From Haliclona indistincta (lineage: Eukaryota > Porifera > Demospongiae > Haplosclerida > Chalinidae), in the NCBI GenBank assembly GCA_964017065.1, contig OZ024783.1, positions 6,242,093 to 6,306,092 of the forward strand: a stretch of DNA of 64,000 nucleotides, written 5' to 3'. Position numbers and translations under genes: made by a program. This document shows positions 54,519 through 64,000 of the stretch, piece by piece (positions within the stretch are counted from its first letter, which is position 1; each line of letters begins with the position of its first letter). Below the pieces are notes generated by a model that did no database searches, was not told the DNA's origin, and was given only the letters and a program-made list of their open reading frames with translations.

Positions 54519-55552
54519 CATGTTGAACCCTAACTGCAGTGATGGCTTTTCTGTTATCCAGTTACTTCAAGAACTAACGCTGCCAATATTTTCTCTACGA
54601 AATGCTGACACAGGATGATGCTGAATGTTATCAGTTATTCAGATGCTTCAATGCTTGCTATGCACATTATTGCACAATGTCTCTAGTTTTCAAACAAGAA
54701 CCAAGTAATTTCCATTCACTGAAAGCCAGCTGTAAGACTGTTCCCTGACATAACTTTTCATCGTAATGGTTTGTACCCAGCTCAGATTCAAACACATCCT
54801 TCAACACTCCTTCACACACATATTACTACAGTACAGACAAAGCAACACACATACAACTTTCAATAAAAGTTAGTTTGGTTGTTAACTGCATAATGTTTTT
54901 ATGTACTAAAACACACATGAATTTAATTTCTCAGCTTCGGAGGTTCGAAAAGTATTTAGGCTCAAATTTCAACTTTTGTTAGTTAAGAATGCTGTTTAAA
55001 GTAGGTAGCAGACAAATACCATAAGCTTGTGTGTTGCAAAAATCAAAGTTGTAATTTAAACTGCGAATAAAATATGTGAATAATACAGAAAGTAAAAGTT
55101 GGAACAATTAGTTTACTACATTGGTTAGATCCTAAACGTATTAATAAACAAGAATAAATAAATTATTTAGCTCTTACTATATTCAATGTACAATGTACAG
55201 TACTCATAGCAAACTCTACAGACATGAGTTCCCTGCCCGGCTCCAGGAGACTGCGCAGCACCGGCACAGAGGTGGTTCACAGGGCTTAGTGCACAGGTGT
55301 CCTGACTTTGCCAGGTATGCGTGACCCTTGTGGCAGTGAGACATATGGGCAGGTGGGTAGGTGTGGGTGTGGGTGTGGGTGTGAGAGATAGAAATATGAT
55401 AGATAGACCAATTAATAATGGACATCACATATGATCTAAATAATGCCACAGTGTTTATACAAGCCTACTGATAATATAATATTAAGAAGTAGTAGCTATA
55501 GAAACAGTGGCGTCTACTTCGTTAGTATGGTTAATAACCCACATAATTGCAC

Positions 55553-55605
55553 TGTTTACATTCCAACAAGCGGTGCCCGCCACATAATGGAATCATCATG
55601 TAAGC
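55553..55605 (+). promoter_or_regulatory. Promoter of micropeptide gene 4, E-box lost
   Basis: TGTTTACATTCC is intact at 55553-55564, but the E-box position reads ATCATGTAAGC. The first exon ends near 55664 before GTAAGAAG. Confidence 0.4.
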
Positions 55606-55841
55606 TCATTATAGCAAGCGTGCATGTGTCAACACGTTAGTTGTGCGGGAGGCAAAGCCAAGAGGTAAGAAGCTCTCTCTCTCTCTCTCTTTTCTGACAA
55701 AGCCAGTTATTTTGTGTGCAAAATGTCCCCAGCATAAGGTTTGCCTGCATGCATAATTATTGCTATGTGTGCTGTTAATCTAGCAGTCCACATTTGTGCA
55801 CATTTGGACCTTTTTCAGACTGCTAGTATAAGCTCACCAAT

Positions 55842-56692
55842 AGACCAGTTGCGTGTAAGCAATGGAATTTTAATGAAATCTTAATTACGCTTGACGTCAC
55901 GACTGGGTGCTGCGGTTGCTGGAGAAAATGTATGGAGAGCATTGGAGAAACGAGCGGAAGTGCGCATAAAGCATCTACTGGTCGTCAAAGTATACCGTAT
56001 GTTCTTGTTTTGCGAGACTGATGCAAAACTTCAGACAGTGGGACGTCCGATGAACTTCGAATGAAGCTTCTACGAGGCGTGGTTGCAGAGAAATCCATAC
56101 GTAGAAAAGACTATCTGTCTATCATGACTGGGCATAAGTGCTGCATCTGTGGAAATACTACTTCGAAAGATCCAAGTGTGCCATTCCATCGTTTCACTAA
56201 AGAACCAGGCAAGAGAGCACTTTGGTTACGCGTATTCCAACTTCGTGAGGAGAACATTTCTCCTAACAGCCGCGTTTGTGCGAGGCATTTTCCTGAAGGA
56301 AATGAGCAGCCACCAACGCAGAGCAGATGCAGTATGCACTTGGTATGGTTTGCTGAGCTCAGCGCCTGGAATATCACTAGGGCAAAGTCTCACTTCTTGT
56401 ACAGCGTCTATTTCACCAATCCCACGAGTAAAACTGCCTCGATCTCTGCAACCACGCCTTGTAGAAGCTTCATTCGCAGTTCAACGGACGTCCCACTGTC
56501 TGAAGTTTTGCATCAGTCTTGCAAAACAAGAACATACGGTATACTTTGACGACCAGTAGATGCTTTATGCGCACTTCCGCTCGTTTCTCCAATGCTCTCC
56601 ATACATTTTCTCTGGCAACCACAGCACCCAGTCGTGACGTCACGCGTAATTAAGCGTTAATGAATTCTTTAGCGCTTACACGCAACTGGTCT
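55842..56692 (+). mobile_element. 851-bp element with about 250-bp TIRs, encoding a THAP domain
   Basis: Ends AGACCAGTTGCGTGTAAGC and GCTTACACGCAACTGGTCT are a perfect 19-bp inverted pair inside longer imperfect arms. The units of genes 2 and 3 preserve the empty site CTCACCAATTGCCCAC; here AT is present on both sides (55840-55841, 56693-56694). The THAP reading frame suggests a P-element/THAP9-like parent, now non-autonomous. It sits in intron 1 of gene 4. Confidence 0.85.
56124..56549 (+). CDS. THAP zinc-finger fragment inside the TIR element
   Basis: Reads KCCICGNTT, FHRF, ALWLRVFQL and CARHFPEGN, which gives the C2CH spacing of a THAP DNA-binding domain (residues about 4-60). THAP domains bind TIR DNA in P elements. 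After the domain the frame continues into the right TIR and loses similarity to anything I know; no catalytic domain. An in-frame ATG at 56061 would extend it into the left TIR. Confidence 0.65.
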   Translation: MTGHKCCICGNTTSKDPSVPFHRFTKEPGKRALWLRVFQLREENISPNSRVCARHFPEGNEQPPTQSRCSMHLVWFAELSAWNITRAKSHFLYSVYFTNPTSKTASISATTPCRSFIRSSTDVPLSEVLHQSCKTRTYGIL

Positions 56693-56813
56693 ATTGCCCA
56701 CTTCTGACCAGCCATAACAGCTAGTATGTTCGTGTATTGTACAGTGAACCCCAATATCCGTCTTGAAAACATAATACTTTTCCAGTAAGATTGAAAAGTT
56801 CCAATTCTCTCAG

Positions 56814-56988
56814 GTGCAGTCTACTAGTCTAAATTATTATCACAATGTTCGTGGTCGATTCGGCAGTTGTGGTTGCTGGGGCGGTGATGTGGGTGCTTTG
56901 GAGGGTATACCAAAATTTCCTAGTCGGACAACCCCTCATGGCTAGGCCAATACAAGCTACGGATGATTCTAAAGCTGAAATGGTCTGA
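56814..56988 (+). CDS. Membrane micropeptide gene 4 (47 aa)
   Basis: ATG at 56845, stop at 56986-56988. Product has VVDSAVVVAGAVMWVL, then WRVYQNFLVGQPLM, then ARPIQATDDSKAEMV. It differs from genes 2 and 3 at about nine positions, mostly conservative and largely in the helix, while the YQ and PIQA boxes and the last seven residues stay. Acceptor TTCTCTCAG is conserved; intron 1 (55665-56813) contains the THAP element. Confidence 0.7.
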
Positions 56989-58014
56989 AAACCAAAACTT
57001 AAAGTTTTTTTCTTGTAACCAATTGGACTCACATGTCAGAGTAAAATACTAAACACTTATATTCGCTAGTCATTCGCTTATTATCACTCAGACCACATGT
57101 ATGTATCATATTAATCACATTATTCTATCATTAATATCATCATTATTATATCTGCTTAGTGCAATAAAAATTCAAATTGACATGTGTAATAATTATTATC
57201 TTACATTGTGTGTATTGGGTAAATTGGAAGGTCAAAATTGTCTCAAATTGTCCAAAATCAGCATTTAGATAGGGCATCTCAGTGCCTGGTTCACATAATT
57301 TTATAGTAAAGAGTCAAAATTCAGAATCAAACACATAAGACAAATGCACTGGTGTAGGTACAACAATAACAGACAGATACACGATTTGAATAAAATCACA
57401 AGAACATGTTTCGAAAAAGTTTGAGTATTGCCCTAAACCCTAAACCATATTCATGAATTTTGCACAAGGGACAACTACTCAATAGAACCCAGTAGTATAA
57501 TTCACACAGAGTATACTCCTGGATAGTATTATGAAAATGTACACAAACAAGTTATCATGCAGTAATAATATTGCTCCTAACAAGTGCCAACACCTCCTAC
57601 ACGTTTTACGAGCTCGATGAATTCTGCTTAGAACCCAGGCTCCAACGCTACTCATAAACTAGGCACTGTGGAATTCTCTTTCCTCAAACTTCACTGTATC
57701 AGAGATGCCTTTAAGGGATTCCTGTGACACTGTTAAACATATGCTTTCCTCTGCTCCCAGTGTCCACAGAGTTGTGTTTGGTGTTAAAAGACACTTGTAC
57801 AACACATGTTTGTCAACATTTCTTGTAAAATTACCACAATTTTATTGGACCACATGCAGCATGATACAAGCATCACTGTAATATCTATGCAGGAATATAG
57901 AGTTGATTGTGCATGTGTGTGCAACAATAACAGACAGATACACAATTAGGAATAAAATCATAAGAACATGTTTCGAACAAGTTTGAGTATTGCCCTAAAC
58001 CCTAAACCATGTGT

Positions 58015-58229
58015 CAGGGTTTTATACAGTAGGGGGTGCCCTGGGGATTTTCCCTGGAATCAATAATTATTTCCCCCTGAAATTAAAAAAAATTCATTTA
58101 TAAATTTCATATCTAACTATCAAAAAATGGCAACGAAAGTTGTATAATAGCCTTCAGCGACTGGGGGCTGTGCCCCAGACCCCCAGCTGTTATGTTTCCT
58201 CCCGGCAAAAAATCATGTATAAAACCCTG
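58015..58229. mobile_element. G/C-run MITE, copy 4 of 4
   Basis: Ends CAGGGTTTTATACA and TATAAAACCCTG; same core as the other copies. Confidence 0.8.
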
Positions 58230-59313
58230 CGTGTTGATGGCAGTGATGGCTTTTTTTGTTATCCAGTTACTTCAAGAACAAACGCTGCCAATATTTTCTC
58301 TATGAAATGCTGATCACAAGATGATGCTGAATGTTATCAGTTATTCAGCTAATGCTAAATGTTTCAATGCTTACTATGCACAATGCTTTAATGCTTGTCT
58401 CTTGTTTTCAAACAAGCAATAAAAGTGATTTCCATTCACTGACGGAACACTAAACCAGCTGTACGACTGTTCACTAACATAGCTTTACCTGTCATCATAA
58501 TGATGACATATTATGGTTTGTACTCAATTCAGATTCAAACACATTTTTCAACACTCCTTCACACACAATCATCCAACATTCAGACAAGTATTACTGCAGT
58601 ACAGACACAGCAACACACATACAATTTTCAATAAAAGTTAGCTTAGTAGCTAACCTATACTGCATAATGTTTTTATGTACTAAAAAACAATCATGAATTT
58701 TCTCAGCTTAAGAGGTTCGAAAAGTTTTCAGGCTCAAATTTCAACATTATTGTTAGTTAAGAATGCTGTTCAAAGCAGGTAGTAGACAAATAGCATAAGT
58801 TTATGTGTTGCAAAAATCAAAGCTGTATTTTAAACTGGTTATTGTATTATTGTATGCATTACAATGTATACTGAACATGAAGTATTATTATAGCCATGTG
58901 TTTTATTTACTACAGAGTCAAATTCTAAGAAAAAATAATTAATCTTAAATACTTTGTCTTATTATGGATATAGCATTATTTACTACACGAGCAGGCTGAC
59001 AATATGCCTCTTGAGACGACGGACTGGGTAGTCAGCAATGGATAGAAGAATACTAAAGTTCTATTATTAGATGACTAGTCAGTTCTGAGGTCATAATGTG
59101 GATACCACATGTGATCCAAAATTAACAAAAAAAAAATTTTTTTAACTTTGTATGTTTATGTATGTTTAATTTTTTTTGTTTTTTTTTGTATGTTTAATTA
59201 TTTATTTTGTCTACAATTATGAATATTAATGAGATATTGAGATCGATAATAGTTGTGGACACAACTATCGTTTGAAATAACTACTCATTAGACTATGATT
59301 GCGACATTACCAT

Positions 59314-59345
59314 TGTTTACATTCCGGTAACAGCAATCACGGGGG
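59314..59345 (+). promoter_or_regulatory. Promoter of micropeptide gene 5
   Basis: TGTTTACATTCC at 59314-59325; the E-box position reads AATCACGGGG. The first exon probably ends at 59416 before GTCAGTAG. Confidence 0.4.
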
Positions 59346-59577
59346 GAGGAGTCTGATTAATTAATAATAACACTAGTGCGTGATTGTGAAAGCTGACTTT
59401 GACACGGCTAATAGAGGTCAGTAGCTCTCTTCCTCCTCTCTGGCTAGCTATTTATTTTGTGAGTCTAAATCATAGAGCTTGCCTGTTTTAGCCAGCCATG
59501 TGCATGTGTGTGTAGGGCTTCAAACTAGCTAGGGTTTATACTGAAACTGTTCTGTACATAGTCCAATGTGTGAGTCA

Positions 59578-59725
59578 AGCTTAATATTGCTTTCAAGCTT
59601 AATTTTGCTGTTTGTGTGATTCAAGCTTAATATTGCTGTCAAGCTTAATATTGCTGTTTGTGTGAGTCAAGCTTAATATTGCTGTCAAGCTTAATATTGC
59701 TGTTTGTGTGAGTCAAGCTTAATGT
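59578..59725 (+). repeat. Tandem repeat of CAAGCTTAATATTGCTGT units
   Basis: Alternating CAAGCTTAATATTGCTGT and TTGTGTGAGT blocks in about four composite copies, in intron 1 of gene 5. Confidence 0.85.
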
Positions 59726-60151
59726 TTCCAACCTCACCTCCTGTACACTAGTAGTAGCTACATGTATACTGTGCTTATGAGCTTGAAAACCTTGTCAATG
59801 TGTGTTGTATACTAAAAGTCTGAGTATAACACTTTTGGGTTTCACACAGATTTTTCGAAGGGGGAACTTTCCTATGTGTTAAGAAATGATTCGCTTTTTA
59901 GGGGCTCAGGGGTTCAAGGGGCTCAGAGTTATTTTACAATTTAAGCCCACTGAGAGAGAGATTTTAGGTCTTCAGGCCTATTTTGGGAAACCAAAGCAGC
60001 GCAACAAATTAACTTTCTGACCATAATTTTAATTTCTGACCATGGGGACAATAGAACTAGGATGTGGGAAATCCCTTTACAGAGTACTGTAGGAAAAAAT
60101 GGTTCAAAATGTACTAAAAGAGGCAATAGCTTTAATTTATGTTTGTTTTAG

Positions 60152-60357
60152 GTGTCGTCAAAGAAGGCTTCACTGGTGCACAATCTACCATAGTGATGTT
60201 TGCTGTGAGTGCGCTTGTTGCTGTATGTGGGATACTGGTAGCCACAAGGCTCTGGCTGATATGGAAGGGATACCAGCTCCTCGCAAGTCAAAAGCTCATG
60301 GCTCTGCCGGCGCCACCAATACAAGCAACGGACGAGACCAACGATGACTTGGTGTAA
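60152..60357 (+). CDS. Membrane micropeptide gene 5 (53 aa)
   Basis: Exon after acceptor TTGTTTTAG; ATG at 60196, stop at 60355-60357. The helix (VSALVAVCGILVATRLWLI) is followed by WKGYQLLASQKLM, then ALPAPPIQATDETNDDLV. The short LPAPP stretch sits exactly where gene 1 has its VDQPVPP array. An upstream in-frame extension to 60139 crosses the acceptor and is not supported. C-terminus DDLV fits a class III PDZ-ligand pattern. Confidence 0.7.
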
Positions 60358-60599
60358 AAACCAAACCAGCGATTTCTTGTCGGCAAGAATACTAACCTAT
60401 CGGCTCATATTCCAATGTGAAATGCCCAAACTGTGTCAGTTAGTCAGCCGTGTAATCACTCACCTGAACACATGTATCGTAACAATCGACTCAGGTATCA
60501 TTCGTTGTGTCTAATCTGCTGTATCACCACTATGCTATCACCATTGCATGAATATCTATTATCATCTCTCATATTCATTGCGTTTTAGCGATGATGCTA

Positions 60600-61019
60600 T
60601 TCAAAGAAATTCAACAACCACAGAATAATATAAAAATATGCGGTTAATACAGAAAGTAAAAGTTGGAACAATTACTACATTGGTTAGATCCCAAAAGTAA
60701 TAAATAAACAAAAATAAATAAATTATTTAGCTCTTACTGTATTCAATGTGCAATGTACAGTACTCGTAGCAAACTCTACAGACATGAGAGTGTGGAGCAA
60801 CAATGATGCTTGAATACAACAGATGAGGTCAAACTAAACATTGTGTGTCTTGTCACATTAAAGCTTTAGATTCGATAAAGCTTTAGTTAAAGCTCCTCCA
60901 TTTTTGGTTTTTCCTACATCTTAGTGAATTTGTACATGCTACAGTATAAATTTTTTTAAACCGTTAAAGCTTGTATCTTGTTCAGAACAGGTCAAGCGTT
61001 TTTTCTATTATGTAGTTAG

Positions 61020-61020
<1 letters not shown>
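60600..61020. other. Non-coding interval, partly shared with 55065-55230
   Basis: ACAGAAAGTAAAAGTTGGAA and AGCAAACTCTACAGACATGA recur in the unit preceding gene 4, showing that the duplicated array extends here. No gene seen. Confidence 0.6.

Positions 61021-61115
<95 letters not shown>
61021..61115 (+). repeat. (CA)n microsatellite
   Basis: About 95 bp of CA repeat followed by GCACGCACA. Confidence 0.97.
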
Positions 61116-61117
<2 letters not shown>

Positions 61118-61506
61118 GCACAAAGGTGTTCATAACTTGTTCATGACAAGAAACAAGGTTTTTACAACAAAACACAAACTTTCGGGGGAAAAATACACTT
61201 TTACAAGTTGCTGGCATTGTACAGTATTGCACTTAACCTCATTTTTCTCAGAACTAGAACATGCTAAAAAATCTAATATGGATCTCACAACTACACAGTG
61301 TTCATTGTGTGTATGTTGATGAATTGCATAGCAGGTTTTGTATAGCAAACCTAAAGGCTGGATTTAGTATTGTACTATTATAATACTAACTAAACCTAAA
61401 GTGTACATAGTGCTATTGTAGAATATACTGAGGTATGGAGAGTTTCCGCACTAAGGTAGGACTAGTGGGTTTAAGATGAATATGTAAAACTGATTAATAT
61501 TGTGCT

Positions 61507-61525
61507 CACGTGAGCCGAAGGAGGC
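61507..61525 (+). promoter_or_regulatory. E-box/GC promoter of micropeptide gene 6
   Basis: CACGTG at 61507-61512 followed by AGCCGAAGGAGGCGTGG. Nearly the same string precedes gene 7. The first exon ends at about 61572 before GTAAGT. Confidence 0.5.
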
Positions 61526-61695
61526 GTGGTCTAATAAACGCACATGGAAAGAGAAAATATTGCAAGAGAAAGGTAAGTCACAGTTAAATTAAGCAAGAAC
61601 CTTACTGTTTGGTAGCCTGCATAGCCTACTGGTCTACTTATACTTCATACACTACCACTAACACAAAATGTTGAAGCTACATATTCTGTATACAG

Positions 61696-61918
61696 ATTCA
61701 GAGGATTCAAGATTGACTGTGCTATTTGGGTACACTGTTATACACCAGTAGTCATGGTTCCTGTTGAGCTAGCTGTCACAGTAGCTGTGGTGACTATCAA
61801 GGCATTGCTGGAGTTCGTCAAAGAACAGACAGAGTTACTAGAGGTGTTGGTCGCTAGACCAGTACAGGAAACAGATCAACAAGAGGCTGTCTATCGACCA
61901 ATGATTCCCGGCAAATGA
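61696..61918 (+). CDS. Membrane micropeptide gene 6 (54 aa)
   Basis: ATG at 61754, stop at 61916-61918; exon 2 probably begins after GTATACAG at 61695. The product starts MVPVELAVTVAVVTIKALLE (short hydrophobic helix), continues FVKEQTELLEVLVARP, then VQETDQQEAVYRPMIPGK. The P-V-Q-x-T-D box resembles PIQATD of genes 4 and 5. Together with promoter and two-exon structure this ties genes 6 and 7 to the family, more distantly. It lacks the W-K-x-Y-Q motif and ends PGK. Confidence 0.65.
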
Positions 61919-62664
61919 ACAACAACGCCCCTTGAAAATAATCGCCCTGACACTCCGATAATCAATTGAGTTAACCAAACTATTCATCACTTATCATATC
62001 AATCTCACTGTATCATAATATTCATTGTATCTTATTCACATTATCTAATATTATCAACATGATTTAACTCATTAACATAATCCCAGATAAGAGTACCGTA
62101 ACCACCACCCATGAGCCGAGGGTTAATCATGTACATGGTAACTACACGAGTATCTTGCAAGTCTACGCACGATCAGCAGTGTTACTAAAAAGTTTAAAAT
62201 TCTTAATTGAACAAGGACAGTAAATCACCTGTAAGACGACTGCTGGATTCAAAATCCACAAGAAAAATTACTCTAAAACCGCAATACAAGGCAAGCACTG
62301 CACTGTTTAAAGTTAAAAACTGTTGGTCTTTGTCTGCAGGGTTTAAACTGTACCTACGACCTAAACAGCACCGCAGATATTTTCAACTACGTACAGCACA
62401 TAATCTAAAAAAATATCTATGTAGCACAGAGCCGATTACTAAATGACAACTTGTACTAATCGTTAGTTTTGTTCTAACTGAGAGGTTGGGTTGTGGGACA
62501 AGACTCCATTGAGCCTTAATAATGATACGCCTATCAGTGTACACAATAAGAATATAGTATATACTGATATTCCGCACATGCAAGGAACAAGGTAGGTCCA
62601 CACTGGGTTGGGTTATTTTAAGACCTCCACTGATGAATATTCAGTTCTGAGTTCCGTATCCGGT

Positions 62665-62690
62665 CACGTGAGCCGAAAGAGGCGGGGCTT
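62665..62690 (+). promoter_or_regulatory. E-box/GC promoter of micropeptide gene 7
   Basis: GTCACGTGAG (one base from the CLEAR palindrome GTCACGTGAC) at 62663-62672, then CCGAAAGAGGCGGGGC. The first exon ends near 62728 before GTGAGT. Confidence 0.5.
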
Positions 62691-63041
62691 AAACCCGCGT
62701 GTTTTTAAGAAGAGAAACCAAGACAGCAGTGAGTGAAGCATGATGATTTAATTCTGTGTGCTAAACAGAACTAAAGCACTAACCCAGTATTTAGTATTAC
62801 TGGGTTAGTTAGTTGCTGGAGTGTATTTGTATTTGCTGCAATTTGCACTTTCCTAGTTAGTACAGTGGAACCTCTCTAAGGCGGACACCATTGGGACCAA
62901 CAAAATTTTTCATTATAGAGAGGGTGTCCTCTGGTCAGGGGTTTATTATACATTGTGTGGGTTATAACATTATTTGGGATTCAGCTGTCAGTTATAGTGG
63001 GATGAGGGGTGTCAACTGTATCTTTCGTTTTTATATCACAG

Positions 63042-63225
63042 GTACACACTAGTAGTCATGGTTCCTGTTGAGCTAGCTGTCACAGTAGTGGCTGTGCTGA
63101 CTATCAAGGCATTGCTGGAGTTCATCAGAGAACAGACAGAGTTACTAGAGGTGTTGGTCGCTGCACCAGTACAAGAAACGGACCAACGCGAGGCTGTCTA
63201 CAGACCAATGATACCAGGCAAATGA
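63042..63225 (+). CDS. Membrane micropeptide gene 7 (55 aa)
   Basis: Exon after acceptor TTATATCACAG; ATG at 63058, stop at 63223-63225. Product MVPVELAVTVVAVLTIKALL, then EFIREQTELLEVLVAAP, then VQETDQREAVYRPMIPGK. About 90% identical to gene 6. Replacements are conservative (Val/Ile, Lys/Arg), which suggests selection on the protein. Confidence 0.68.
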
Positions 63226-63695
63226 ACAAAAAACACAGCTGCTAGCTGTAGAGGCACCCCGACAATCCTTACTTGAGTCAACCAATCAAAACCTATATCT
63301 CATAATGATTCACAATGTATCTGACTTGATCTACAATGTAGCTTATCACTGATTTTTCATTATAAGGAACAATAAATCTCCACGTTAACTGAATCAACAA
63401 CTATTTACAAGCTCGTCTCCTTAATACATCTCCTTCGTCTCTCTATGTTCTATCTGTCTATCCATAAGAGCAGTATCCTCGAGCTCCCTGGGCTACAAAA
63501 CGGTTAATCCAAGGCACCTCAGCAGTACGCGATATAACCTCGGAGGTTAATTTTACTGCCCTCGGTTATATTGCATACCGCTTCAGTAACCATGGGTTAG
63601 TACAATTTCCAAGGCTGGCTTTCTACAGCCTGTCAACAATCTTTGTACAAACAAGAAGAGCACGCTAGTACAACGAAGCTGGTAGTTGTTTGCAG

Positions 63696-64000
63696 TTATT
63701 ACATAGTACGTCATCTTTGACCAATCGGATTGCTCTATTCGAGGGCATTAATGTAGGTTATTGACCGCGCGTAGCGTCTTCTATAGCAACAGACCGTTGC
63801 GTCTTTGCGAGTTTGAAAAATTCGCGATGTTATTGCGCTCACAGTGATGAACTATGTAATAAATCATTTATTGCCCTACACAACTCGGGCATTAACCGAC
63901 ATTAATGACCTCGGGAAAGTCGGTCGCCCTCGTACAGTCTCGGGCTGCGCCCTCGACCGTTACTCGGGCGACCGACTTTCCCGCGGTCATTAATGTCGGT
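63696..64000. mobile_element. Inverted second copy of the 334-bp palindromic element (cut by window end)
   Basis: Starts TTATTACATAGTACGTCATC and is the reverse complement of 47232-47565 with few differences over the 305 bases present. Confidence 0.88.

Noticed and set aside
57590..57800. Possible LINE reverse-transcriptase tail (WNSL-like and FKGFL-like segments)
   Set aside because: The two suggestive stretches are in different frames and too short to support a retroelement.
62207..62446. 79-codon basic frame between micropeptide genes 6 and 7
   Set aside because: No membrane helix, no PVQ/PIQ box, no duplicate elsewhere; probably chance.

Overview
The window is animal nuclear DNA, most likely from an early-branching metazoan; a sponge is my best guess. 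It holds densely split genes with short introns and GT/AG sites, and metazoan-specific families: an ASK1-type MAP3K, a GT14 core-2-like glycosyltransferase and a multi-repeat mannose-6-phosphate-receptor (MRH) protein. Many small TIR/foldback elements and long GA, CT and CA microsatellites fill the rest. Exons were read from translated homology, splice sites and phase. A 200-base N gap lies at 1056-1255.

Layout. (1) 485-7122, minus: 5' part of a CI-MPR/IGF2R-like receptor with about ten MRH/CIMR repeats, running off the left edge. (2) 7376-13220, minus: six tandem intronless SOUL/heme-binding-protein genes. One looks cytosolic or mitochondrial, five carry signal peptides, and one of those is frameshifted. 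(3) 13305-15077: foldback and TIR elements. (4) 15268-16629 and 25865-27220, plus: two single-exon GT14 genes within a 3.2-kb segmental duplication. The duplicated segment also contains the last two exons of the neighbouring kinase gene. (5) 18612-22690, minus: a decayed multi-exon KDZ/HMGXB3-like transposase gene. (6) 22772-24887: microsatellites, a foldback element and a perfect 150-bp inverted repeat. (7) 28599-40942, minus: an ASK1 (MAP3K5/15-like) gene of 25 phase-consistent exons (about 1,026 residues). Its N-terminal part is not visible.

(8) 41300-63300, plus: the most unusual part. Seven related two-exon genes encode single-pass membrane micropeptides, mostly 47-55 residues, with a non-coding first exon. 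They lie in a tandemly duplicated, transposon-riddled array. Shared protein features are a W-[KR]-x-Y-Q motif after the membrane helix, a P-[IV]-Q-x-x-D box, and in five members a hydrophobic C-terminus. Promoters of five members share TGTTTACATTCC (forkhead-like), and five of seven have a CACGTG E-box. One member carries a 12-copy seven-residue proline-rich repeat; another has a THAP-encoding element in its intron. I recognise no described family.

The receptor, SOUL proteins and glycosyltransferases would act in the secretory or endolysosomal system and ASK1 in stress signalling. Nothing shows that these neighbours form one pathway. The micropeptide array reads as an independent, rapidly evolving locus.
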